Source of the DNA: Prevotellaceae bacterium UBA7028
GTDB lineage: Bacteria > Bacteroidota > Bacteroidia > Bacteroidales > Bacteroidaceae
Direction: 5' to 3'
Assembly (NCBI GenBank): GCA_002494215.1
Contig: DLBF01000048.1
Span: forward strand, 1 to 16,379
DNA: 16,379 bases
Positions 6,950-14,602 of this stretch are shown here, one piece after another. Below the pieces are notes generated by a model. It made no database searches. It was not told the DNA's origin and saw only the letters and a list, made by a program, of their open reading frames with translations. Position 1 is the stretch's first letter; each line of letters opens with the position of its first letter. Made by a program: the position numbers and the translations under genes.

Positions 6950-7570
6950 ATGGCAATAAAGTTTCAATACAATAAGACCTCTCTTCAGCAGATCGAGAAG
7001 AACTTGAAGATGCGTCAGCGTACCTTGCCTATTATCAAGAGCAAGGAGACAGCCCTACGTCTCGAGGTGAAGAGATGCAAGGAGGAGGCTGATGAGTTGG
7101 AGAATAAACTGCAAAGCCAGATTGCTGGTTACGAGCGCATGTATGCTTTGTGGGGCGAGTTCGATACTTCTTTGGTAAGTCTGAAGGATGTTCACTTGAG
7201 TGTTAAGAAAGTGGCCGGTGTGCGTGTCCCTGTTCTTGATAACATTGAGTTGGATGTACGTCCTTTTGGCTTGTTCAGTGCTCCCAAATGGTATTTCGAT
7301 GGTATCAACCTCCTGCAGGGCTTGGCCAAGACGGCAGTAGAGCGTGAGTTCGTGTTCGCAAAGCTTCATCTGTTGGAGCATGCTCGTAAGAAGACGACTC
7401 AGAAGGTGAACCTCTTCGAGAAGGTTCAGATACCAGGCTTCCAGGAGGCTGTACGTAAGATTAAGCGTTTCATGGAGGACGAAGAGAACCTTTCTAAGTC
7501 TTCGCAGAAGATTCTGAAGTCACTGCAGGAAAAGCGTCGTATTGAAGAAGAAAAGGAGGTAGCCGTATGA
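6950..7570 (+). CDS. ntpD: V-type ATP synthase subunit D
   Basis: A 206-residue central-shaft subunit that carries torque between the V1 head and the membrane ring. The N-terminal helix (FQYNKTSLQQIEKNLKMRQR, about 5-24, followed by a LPIIKSKE-type run) and the charged C-terminal helix (about 150-206) are the two long coiled-coil arms; a short globular part lies between. Length is normal for the family. ATG 6950 gives the expected N-terminus. The stop TGA overlaps the ATG of subunit I (ATGA at 7567-7570), so the two are probably translationally coupled. This gene normally follows subunit B; here it starts a new transcript behind its own promoter. Confidence 0.95.
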   Translation: MAIKFQYNKTSLQQIEKNLKMRQRTLPIIKSKETALRLEVKRCKEEADELENKLQSQIAGYERMYALWGEFDTSLVSLKDVHLSVKKVAGVRVPVLDNIELDVRPFGLFSAPKWYFDGINLLQGLAKTAVEREFVFAKLHLLEHARKKTTQKVNLFEKVQIPGFQEAVRKIKRFMEDEENLSKSSQKILKSLQEKRRIEEEKEVAV

Positions 7571-9441
7571 TTGAGAAAATGAAAAAGCTCACCTTCTTGG
7601 TGACTGATAAGGAATATGATTCTTTCATCGCTTCATTGCGAGAATTGGGTGTGGTACACATCCAACAGTTGCAGAAAGGAGCTACCAGTCAGGAATTGCA
7701 GGATGGTATGGCGCTGGAGCAGCGTTACAAGGCTGCTATTCAAGCTTTGGAGATATATGCCAAGACCTACGATGGTATGGAAGTGCCTCAGGCAATGGAC
7801 GAAAGTACCTCTCCCGTGGCTTTGTTGCAACATATCGAGGATTTGCAGGCTGAGGAATTGAAGCTGCTTCACAACATAGATGCTTTGCAGAAGAATATTC
7901 AGATGTTGGAGCCCTGGGGCGACTTCGAACCTGCCAGCATCAAGAACCTTTCCGATGCCAGCGCACAGCAGATTCATTTCTTCCGTTGCAGCAGCAAGTT
8001 CTTCAAGAACGAATGGGTTGATACCTATTTTGCTACACCTATCAGCGAGCAGAACAAGAGCATTTACTTCATCACCTTCAGCGAGGAAATGCCTGATATT
8101 CAAGCAGAGCAGATTTTCCTTCCTGCCGGAACCTTGAGCGGTTATATTGCTGAACGTAAGGAAGAAGAGAAGAAACTCGACGCTTTGCGTGCTGAATTAT
8201 TGTATATAAATGCCAATCTGTGTGAGGAATTGAATACAGGCCTTGTCAGTGTACAGAATGATATATCCCTCAGCAAGGTTCGTCTCAGTGATGAGCGTGT
8301 AGCTGGCGATGTACTCCGTTTGATGATTGGTTGGGTACGTGCAGACAAGACAGAGGCACTAGTTGAGTATCTCGAGAAGGACAAAATCTATTACGAGATG
8401 GAAGATCCTGCTTACGAGGATGATGTGCCTGTTCAGATTACCAACGATGGATACACTCGTCTCTTCGAGCCTATCCTGCGTATGTATTCTCTACCCAGTT
8501 ATCACGATATTGATCCCTCTGTATTCTTTGCACCCTTCTTCATGCTGTTCTTTGGCTTGTGCTTGGGCGACGGCGGTTATGGCCTGCTGGTATTCTTGGG
8601 CGGTCTTTTCTTGGCCCTGAAGGGTACAGAGCAGACAAAGAGCTTCGGACGTCTGGGTATCTGGTTGGGTCTCATGACCATTATCTGCGGCTTGCTTACA
8701 GGTACTGTGTTCGGTATCGATCTGACCAAGCAGGATTGGGCAATACTGGCTCCCGTTAAACCTTACTTCCTGAATGATAATGGTGTAGGTCCCATCTTCG
8801 GTTATTCGCCTATGATGGTAATCTCTGTTATCATTGGTTTGGTACAGGTACTTCTGGGTATGGTGCTTAAGGGTGCCAAGGCTTGGAAGAACTACGGCTT
8901 CGGTTATGCTATAGGAACTTTCAGTTGGGTAACAGCCCTATTGTCTGCTATTGCTCTTTATGGCATACCTGCTTGTGGCGTGGCATTGCCAGAGGTGGTA
9001 CAGTACATACTCATGGGTCTTATCTGCATCAGCACCGTTGGTATCTTCCTGTACAACAATCCTTCAGCCTATAAGAATCCCATTACTGGCCCATTGTTGA
9101 ACATCGGTGGCGGTGTGTGGGCAACTTATGGCATGGCCACAGGTTTGTTGGGCGACCTGCTCAGCTACATACGTCTGTTCGCCCTCGGATTGACAGGTGG
9201 TGTGTTGGGTGGTGTGTTCAACTCATTGGCTTATGATATGACCAGCAGTCTGCCTTGGTTTGTCCGCTGGTTGCCTATGGTGTTTATCCTCTTGTTCGGA
9301 CATGGTATCACCTTCGCCCTTAGCATGATTAGTGCCTTCGTGCACCCCATGCGTCTTACTTTCGTAGAGTTCTTCAAGAATGCAGACTTCGAGGGTGGTG
9401 GCAAGGAATACACTCCCTTTAGGGAAATTCATAATTCATAA
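7567..9441 (+). CDS. ntpI: V-type ATP synthase subunit I (a-subunit, stator and ion half-channels)
   Basis: A 624-residue membrane stator. Residues 1 to about 300 are the cytoplasmic domain with coiled-coil stretches (about 45-115 and 195-225). About 315-600 hold seven or eight membrane segments. Key family motifs are FFGLCLGDGGYG (328-339), GDLLSYIRLFALGL (529-542) with the essential Arg536 expected to face the ring carboxylate, and GHGITFALSMISAFVHPMRLTFVEF (578-602) with Arg596 and Glu601. The length is at the short end for the family. The gene overlaps subunit D by 4 bp. The last residues (IHNS) and the TAA stop are encoded by the heptamer array at 9426-9457, as at subunit A. The product should sit in the inner membrane against the K ring. 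Confidence 0.95.
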   Translation: MIEKMKKLTFLVTDKEYDSFIASLRELGVVHIQQLQKGATSQELQDGMALEQRYKAAIQALEIYAKTYDGMEVPQAMDESTSPVALLQHIEDLQAEELKLLHNIDALQKNIQMLEPWGDFEPASIKNLSDASAQQIHFFRCSSKFFKNEWVDTYFATPISEQNKSIYFITFSEEMPDIQAEQIFLPAGTLSGYIAERKEEEKKLDALRAELLYINANLCEELNTGLVSVQNDISLSKVRLSDERVAGDVLRLMIGWVRADKTEALVEYLEKDKIYYEMEDPAYEDDVPVQITNDGYTRLFEPILRMYSLPSYHDIDPSVFFAPFFMLFFGLCLGDGGYGLLVFLGGLFLALKGTEQTKSFGRLGIWLGLMTIICGLLTGTVFGIDLTKQDWAILAPVKPYFLNDNGVGPIFGYSPMMVISVIIGLVQVLLGMVLKGAKAWKNYGFGYAIGTFSWVTALLSAIALYGIPACGVALPEVVQYILMGLICISTVGIFLYNNPSAYKNPITGPLLNIGGGVWATYGMATGLLGDLLSYIRLFALGLTGGVLGGVFNSLAYDMTSSLPWFVRWLPMVFILLFGHGITFALSMISAFVHPMRLTFVEFFKNADFEGGGKEYTPFREIHNS

Positions 9442-9457
9442 TTCACAATTCAAAATT
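9426..9457 (+). repeat. Heptamer array (AATTCAT)n at the subunit I stop
   Basis: Units AATTCAT, AATTCAT, AATTCAC and AATTCAA plus a partial unit. The unit order is nearly identical to 311-342 at the subunit A stop. It supplies the last residues and TAA (9439-9441) of subunit I, and abuts the octamer element at 9458. Confidence 0.92.
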
Positions 9458-9508
9458 GGCCGCAATAATTTGTCGTAATCTCGAAATATCGGAATAACGA
9501 AAACGGCC
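9458..9508 (+). repeat. Octamer-period intergenic element, copy 3 (plus)
   Basis: 51 bp with 5-bp terminal inverted repeats GGCCG (9458-9462) and CGGCC (9504-9508). The interior holds 8-bp units TCGTAATC (9473), TCGAAATA (9481), TCGGAATA (9489) and ACGAAAAC (9497). It is the best-formed of the three copies. A short GGTAAAC heptamer run (9515-9535, three units) follows. Confidence 0.78.
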
Positions 9509-9560
9509 AGAAACGGTAAACAGTAAACGGTAAACCAATAAATAAACAAATATTATACTA

Positions 9561-9597
9561 ATCCTTCATAAGACATGGTTCTTGTTCGTAACGGAGT
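9561..9597 (+). repeat. Direct repeat, copy 1 of K leader
   Basis: Bases 9561-9593 are identical to 9661-9693 over 33 bp, and the match runs on to 9597 with one mismatch. The period is exactly 100 bp. It begins ATCCTTCATAAGACATGG. Confidence 0.93.
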
Positions 9598-9613
9598 CTG
9601 TCCTAGCAGACTC
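9594..9613 (+). other. Perfect stem-loop in K leader
   Basis: GAGTCTG (9594-9600), loop TCCTAG, CAGACTC (9607-9613): a 7-bp perfect stem directly after direct-repeat copy 1. No T run follows, so it is not a classical terminator. The corresponding place after copy 2 has only a 4-bp TTGG/CCAA stem. Confidence 0.6.
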
Positions 9614-9618
9614 AAATT

Positions 9619-9646
9619 ATGAATTATGAATTGTGAATTATGAATT
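9619..9646 (+). repeat. Heptamer array (ATGAATT)n in K leader
   Basis: Four units: ATGAATT, ATGAATT, GTGAATT, ATGAATT. The array is followed by AAACAAA, mimicking the sequence just upstream of the K start. Confidence 0.9.
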
Positions 9647-9660
9647 AAACAAAATTATTA

Positions 9661-9697
9661 ATCCTTCATAAGACATGGTTCTTGTTCGTAACGAAGT
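9661..9697 (+). repeat. Direct repeat, copy 2 of K leader
   Basis: Second copy of the 33-bp identical segment (9661-9693), 100 bp after copy 1. It is followed by a longer spacer (9698-9766) that lacks a counterpart after copy 1. Confidence 0.93.
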
Positions 9698-9766
9698 TGG
9701 CTAACCAAAAATAGAAAGTCCCAAATGGATGAAGGTTGCAAAGCCTGGTTCTGCAAAGCTTAAATT

Positions 9767-10254
<488 letters not shown>

Positions 10255-10259
10255 TTGAG

Positions 10260-10299
10260 CTTAATGGCTTAATAGCTTAGTGGCTTAGTGGCTTAATAG
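10260..10299 (+). repeat. Octamer array (CTTARTGG)n after subunit K
   Basis: Five contiguous 8-bp units: CTTAATGG, CTTAATAG, CTTAGTGG, CTTAGTGG, CTTAATAG. It lies between the K stop and its terminator and has no obvious function. Confidence 0.88.
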
Positions 10300-10316
10300 A
10301 TTAGTTTAATTATAGT

Positions 10317-10358
10317 GGAAAGGGACAGGAATTTGATTTCTTGTCCCTTTCCTTTGTT
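10317..10358 (+). terminator. Intrinsic terminator after subunit K
   Basis: A 15-bp stem (10317-10331 with 10338-10352, one G-U wobble), a 6-nt loop TTTGAT and a T-rich tail TTTGTT. It closes the D-I-K transcript before the convergent outer-membrane gene. The minus-strand side lacks a T run. Confidence 0.88.
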
Positions 10359-10422
10359 ATCCTGTTATCATCCCACCTTACCATTTGAGTCTTATGGGTC
10401 TTATGAGGCTTCTATGTCCGAT

Positions 10423-13293
10423 TCAGAACCTTCCTCCTCTTCTGTCTCCTCTTTCACCTTTCATACCTCCTCTGTTGCTTCTCATACCTCTTCCACCGAA
10501 TTTGCCGAATCGCAGGTTAGCCGAGAACATCACGTAACTATGCACCATCTCGCTCTGGGTATCTGTTCTGCTGGTGGCAGAGACAGAGCGGTTGATGTCG
10601 TCACGCTGTCCTAAGATATCTACGGCTCTCAGTGTCAGTGTCAGGACTTTGTATGGCAATAGGCGTTGACTGATGCTGGCGTTCCAGATCAATCGGCTAG
10701 TGTTCATACTTTCGTCCGAATAGCCCCGACGGCAATTCTCGTTGATGTCAGAGGATATGGTCATGTCCCATGGGGTCTTAATGACAAACGAACCTCCGAA
10801 CGAGTATCCGTGATGGTCCAGGTTAGAAGCTGTTGCATTGGTGCTACGGCTCAGGTTATAGTTGAAACGGCCGGATGCATTAACCTCCACACTCCAATTA
10901 CTGTCCCAGTTCCGACGGTATGTCAGTCTAAGTCGTTGACTGAAGTTGCCGCTGCGTGTGGTATTTTCTACGGTGGTGGAATCCTTACTTCTGTATAGAT
11001 AACCTACGGCATTGGTGTATCGTACCTCCGAGCCTGAGTTAATATGCCAGTATTTCTTGGGGCCAAGTGCTGTATTGAAGTTGAAGTTGGCAGATCCGTC
11101 CCAGTTTCCGTTTACGTTTACCGGCATGGTAACACGTCCACCGGTTGTCTCATTATATTCTGTACGGTTGGTTGTGCTGTTCTTCGTGGTTCTGAACTGC
11201 AGGTTCAGTGCAGATGTCCTTTGGTATTCTATTACTGTCCTGCGGTAGTCCAGGTTGAAATTCTGTGTGAACGAAGGTTTCAGCGTAGCATTACCGATGC
11301 GGATGTTCAAGGGGTTGGCATCCGACAGCGTGTCCGGAATCATGTCCGTCATATTGGGCTGACCGGTACTGGCATTGTACCTGACGTCCAGTTGCTCCTG
11401 TCTACTGAACTTGTAGCGGAAGCGCAGGGTGGGGGATAGGTTGGCCACCGTGCGGGTCAGTATCGTGTCTATACGTCCTTTCTGGTAGTCGATTCTACTC
11501 ACTTGGGGGCGTATGTTACCACCTATGGTTAGTTCGTATTTTGTCCTGTTCAGACGCAGCTGCAGGTTGATGTTATGGTTCTGATAATGATTCTTGGTAT
11601 AGTTGCACTGCTGCTTGTCTCTGACCGTATATGGCGAGAAGTAGAAATCATTGTAGTTGTATTCGTTCACACCCAGAATGTCGTTGTAAGGGTCAAAGAT
11701 AGACCTTACCTCCCTGCTGTTGTCGCGGTAGTTATAGCTGTATTCATAGTGTAGTTGCAGATAAGTTTGGAAGGCGATAGGCTCGCTATAGCTCAGACCT
11801 GCGTTTACATTGAAGTTCTTCTGCGGGTTCTGGTTGTATTGTACCTTATGATATATACTGTCGCCTCCGTCATGTGCCAGAATCTGGTAATAGTCGGTAA
11901 GACTGTAGTTTGTGCTTTCCCCGTTACTGTCCCCATAGCCTCCGCGCAGGTTCACTGTGATGTTGCGTCCAGGCTTCCCTAACCGTTTGTTCACCTGTAC
12001 TGATGCAGAACCATTAATATTGTTTGACGAGCTGATACTGGAGCCTCTCCGATGGTTCACGCCAATAATCTTGCTAAACTGGGCGTAGTCGGCCAGTGGA
12101 TCTTTGGTATAATCATAGGGATTGTCGCTGAAAGCAGCTGACTCACTATCGTTTGTGTTGTGGTTTTTACCATAGCTGAACTCGGGACGGAACAGGATGT
12201 TCCATGTCGAGTCGGGTTTCCATTCCACACGGTATTGGAACTCGAAGTTCTTGTTGTCGCCGCTGCTCCAGCTGTGGCTATTGGTATAGGCAGAGTTCTT
12301 TATCTCAAAGTTTTGGCTATTGCTTCGACTCTCGCTGCTGCGCTGACTGAAGTTGCCGTACACACTACCGTTCAGCTCCACCACCTTGTTCTGCCAGTTC
12401 ATGGTGGCACCTACTCTCTGGTTGTCCGTCATGCCGTCGCCGTTCGTGTTGTTGCCGTTTCCCATGACGCTGAATTTCTGGTCACCAATAAACCGGTTGA
12501 AGTTCACTCGCCCGTTGTAACGGTCTTTTGTGCCGTATGCTCCGTCTATATGTCCGAAGAAGCCTCGTTTCCTGTTCTTCTTGATGGCAAGGTCCAGGAC
12601 TGTCCGTTCCTCACCGTCGTCTATGCCGGTGATGCGAGCACGGTCGCTTTTCTTGTCGTAGGCTTTTACCTTATCTACAATCTCTGCCGGCAGGTTCTGT
12701 AATACCATGTTGCGGTTGTTGCCAAAGAACTCCTTGCCGTCAACCAGAATCTGGCTGATATTCTTTCCGTTGAAGGTATAGCCGCCATTCTCGTCCTCTA
12801 CTACGCCTGGCAGTTTTTTAATCAGTTCCTCTACCATGGCCCCATCTTCCAGTTTAAAGGCATCGGCATTATACATTACGGTATCATCTACCACTGTCAG
12901 TTCCGGCAATCTGGCTTCCACCACAGCCTCTTTCATCAATGTAATGTTTTCGCGCATCATAATGTCGCTGACTTTGAAGTTGCCGCTACGGTTCGGTAGG
13001 GTAATGCCAAAGACGTGTTCTTTGTATCCCACGTAAGAGACTTTGATGGTATATTTTCCTGGTTTGACGTTCGGTAGTGTAAACTGTCCTTTTTCTGTTG
13101 TCATTGCTCCTTTTACCAGCGAGTCCTTCTCGTTAAAAAGCTTAACGGTAGCACTCTGCATTGGTTCCAGCGTCTGGTTCTCATATACTGTGCCGCGTAT
13201 ATTCAGTGCGGGCAAAGCCTGTTGTGCTGCTGCTCTGTACGAGGGTAAGAGCATCAGTAGCATAACAAGAAAAATGGCTAATAACCTTTGCAT
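10423..13293 (-). CDS. Outer-membrane beta-barrel protein, TonB-receptor-like with carboxypeptidase-regulatory domain
   Basis: A 956-residue outer-membrane protein. ATG 13293 begins a clear signal peptide (MQRLLAIFLVMLLMLLPSYR, cut near AAAQQ). The TTG at 13320 that opens the frame nine codons earlier would spoil it. Residues about 29-105 form a carboxypeptidase-regulatory-like fold (IRGTVYENQTLEPMQSATV ... PGKYTIKVSYVGY). A plug-like region follows (about 120-240: IKKLPGVVE, ILVDGKEFFGNN). The rest is rich in alternating aromatic strands typical of the Bacteroidetes OMP_b-brl_3 barrel. The last strand ends near FSANLRFGKF and is followed by a Gly/Arg-rich tail of about 25 residues. No SusD-like partner is adjacent, so this is not a standard SusCD pair. 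The cargo is unknown. It converges on subunit K. Confidence 0.88.
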   Translation of the reverse strand: MQRLLAIFLVMLLMLLPSYRAAAQQALPALNIRGTVYENQTLEPMQSATVKLFNEKDSLVKGAMTTEKGQFTLPNVKPGKYTIKVSYVGYKEHVFGITLPNRSGNFKVSDIMMRENITLMKEAVVEARLPELTVVDDTVMYNADAFKLEDGAMVEELIKKLPGVVEDENGGYTFNGKNISQILVDGKEFFGNNRNMVLQNLPAEIVDKVKAYDKKSDRARITGIDDGEERTVLDLAIKKNRKRGFFGHIDGAYGTKDRYNGRVNFNRFIGDQKFSVMGNGNNTNGDGMTDNQRVGATMNWQNKVVELNGSVYGNFSQRSSESRSNSQNFEIKNSAYTNSHSWSSGDNKNFEFQYRVEWKPDSTWNILFRPEFSYGKNHNTNDSESAAFSDNPYDYTKDPLADYAQFSKIIGVNHRRGSSISSSNNINGSASVQVNKRLGKPGRNITVNLRGGYGDSNGESTNYSLTDYYQILAHDGGDSIYHKVQYNQNPQKNFNVNAGLSYSEPIAFQTYLQLHYEYSYNYRDNSREVRSIFDPYNDILGVNEYNYNDFYFSPYTVRDKQQCNYTKNHYQNHNINLQLRLNRTKYELTIGGNIRPQVSRIDYQKGRIDTILTRTVANLSPTLRFRYKFSRQEQLDVRYNASTGQPNMTDMIPDTLSDANPLNIRIGNATLKPSFTQNFNLDYRRTVIEYQRTSALNLQFRTTKNSTTNRTEYNETTGGRVTMPVNVNGNWDGSANFNFNTALGPKKYWHINSGSEVRYTNAVGYLYRSKDSTTVENTTRSGNFSQRLRLTYRRNWDSNWSVEVNASGRFNYNLSRSTNATASNLDHHGYSFGGSFVIKTPWDMTISSDINENCRRGYSDESMNTSRLIWNASISQRLLPYKVLTLTLRAVDILGQRDDINRSVSATSRTDTQSEMVHSYVMFSANLRFGKFGGRGMRSNRGGMKGERGDRRGGRF

Positions 13294-13332
13294 ACAATTA
13301 TAAGACCAAGAATACCCCAAAAGGTTTAATCC

Positions 13333-13374
13333 CTAATCTCTAATCTCTAAACTCTAAACTCTAAACTCTAAACT
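13333..13374 (+). repeat. Heptamer array (CTAAACT)n
   Basis: Six contiguous 7-bp units, two CTAATCT then four CTAAACT, between the transposase stop and the outer-membrane gene start. The motif matches units in the 1779-1906 spacer and in the YfhO insertion. Confidence 0.93.
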
Positions 13375-13387
13375 ATCATCTCATCGC

Positions 13388-14578
13388 CTATCCTTTCCAC
13401 CAGTTATCTTTGGTGCGGCACAGAGCTTGTGCCACGCAGTTCATGGTTTTACAGAAAGGCACACTGATGGATTCATCTTTTTTACGGTATTGGAATTGCC
13501 ATGGGCTAACAAGAAGCATCTTGCCCATGGAACAATATGCTATGCGTTCTGCAGATGGGTGGTAAACCTCAGGGAATCCATTATCTACTATCAGCACTAC
13601 AGGAAAGCCACGGTGCAACGCTTCGTCCATAATGTTCTGCTCCCCTTTAGCTATGCGTGCGCTTATCAATATCGCTCCGCGTTCAGCCTCCTCTATGCAG
13701 CGCCTTTTTTGCTCGTTGAAACGGGCTGCGTCTTTCCGATGGCAAACCACTGGCAGGCAACGCTGTGTTAGAAGGGACTGGTTACCATAACTGTCACAGA
13801 TGACTTTCTTGTCATCCGAAAGCAGTCGGCATTCTATCTGTAACAAGGCTTCTTGGGTAACCAGGCGGGGAGGGCATTCGCGCTGTAGGAAGCCGCGAAG
13901 AGCCGTAATGGTTATGGCAGTATCAATGCTACTGCGTTGTGGCATAAGTAGGGAACGGTTGCTGGTACGTAACAGACGACTACGTGGGTTAGCTGCAATA
14001 TAAGCCCGCTGGGTAGCCAGTTGTGCTGCATCCACTGGCATCACATCACAGTAACCAGAGGCGAAAAGGGAAGGGCGCCCTGTGGTAGCATTGGATGGCA
14101 CCTTATATGCTGCGGGGAAACCGCAGCCAACACTAGCAGCCATTTGGCTATCTGACATTATATCGCTTGCTGTAGTGTGTGTGGCGGTTTTCCCGCCATT
14201 TATGTTGGTAAGTTCCCAGAAGCGCCTATTGCATCCCTTCTTAAACCCTGCAATCACCTGCCCTAATGATTGTATCTTGCCATTCTGGCTCATTACCCTA
14301 TTCTGCACTTCTAAGATAAAATGCAAATGTTCTGGCATGATAGTGTATGTATCTATCACTACCATAGGGTAGAGGGCATGGATGGTGTACAGTAATTCGT
14401 GTTCTACCATCTGCCCTATAGGAGTAAGGACAGTACGGGGCGCATTGGCTGTGCCATCAGGGGCAGACAAATCGCCCACCACCTTGCCGAGGGCCTGCCC
14501 TAATTCATCTGCTACACGTATGGTGATGTGGTATACGCCGGCTTGTGTATAGTCATGAGCCGCGGCGCGCCACGTCAT
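13388..14578 (-). CDS. REP-associated (Y1/HUH) transposase with DprA-like C-terminal extension
   Basis: A 396-residue protein if started at ATG 14578 (a TTG at 14602 also opens the frame). The N-terminal half is a Y1 transposase domain: VYHITIRV (about 15-22), VIDTYTIMPEHLHFIL (about 74-89) with the HUH histidines 84 and 86, and AYIAANP (192-198), whose Tyr193 is the best candidate nucleophile. RAYT-type enzymes of this class cut single-stranded hairpins. Between HUH and Tyr lies a 50-residue insert encoded by two inverted GC hairpins. The C-terminal 180 residues are not transposase-like; LISARIAKGEQ ... ALHRGFPVVLIVDNGFPEVYHP (about 304-341) resembles the Rossmann core of DprA/Smf (SGLAxGID ... 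ALxxGGxTIAVLGxGxDxxYP). The gene starts 24 bp after the YfhO stop, perhaps co-transcribed. The Y1 call is firm; the DprA resemblance is by eye. Confidence 0.8.
   Translation of the reverse strand: MTWRAAAHDYTQAGVYHITIRVADELGQALGKVVGDLSAPDGTANAPRTVLTPIGQMVEHELLYTIHALYPMVVIDTYTIMPEHLHFILEVQNRVMSQNGKIQSLGQVIAGFKKGCNRRFWELTNINGGKTATHTTASDIMSDSQMAASVGCGFPAAYKVPSNATTGRPSLFASGYCDVMPVDAAQLATQRAYIAANPRSRLLRTSNRSLLMPQRSSIDTAITITALRGFLQRECPPRLVTQEALLQIECRLLSDDKKVICDSYGNQSLLTQRCLPVVCHRKDAARFNEQKRRCIEEAERGAILISARIAKGEQNIMDEALHRGFPVVLIVDNGFPEVYHPSAERIAYCSMGKMLLVSPWQFQYRKKDESISVPFCKTMNCVAQALCRTKDNWWKG
14109..14127 (+). repeat. REP-like hairpin inside transposase gene, copy 1
   Basis: GCTGCGG (14109-14115), loop GGAAA, CCGCAGC (14121-14127), a 7-bp perfect stem. 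It lies in the region encoding the insert between the HUH and Tyr motifs. Confidence 0.7.
14182..14198 (-). repeat. REP-like hairpin inside transposase gene, copy 2 (inverted)
   Basis: On the minus strand TGGCGG, loop GAAAA, CCGCCA: a 6-bp stem and 5-nt purine loop. It shares the core CGG-GRAAA-CCG with copy 1 but points the other way, so the two form an inverted pair 54 bp apart. Confidence 0.65.
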
Positions 14579-14602
14579 CCTATGTTGATTGCTTGTGCTC
14601 AA

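Noticed and set aside
9575..9622. 15-codon leader peptide (MVLVRNGVCPSRLKL)
   Set aside because: No ribosome-binding signal or attenuator structure is seen, and the second copy has a different, shorter ending; kept only as part of the leader-duplication finding.
10315..10614. 99-codon plus-strand frame rich in Ser
   Set aside because: It overlaps the terminator after subunit K and runs antisense through the Gly/Arg tail of the outer-membrane protein; the Ser-rich content mirrors that tail.
13294..13332. Promoter for the outer-membrane protein gene on the minus strand
   Set aside because: A CTTTTGGGG stretch could serve as a -33 box, but no TAnnTTTG follows at suitable spacing.
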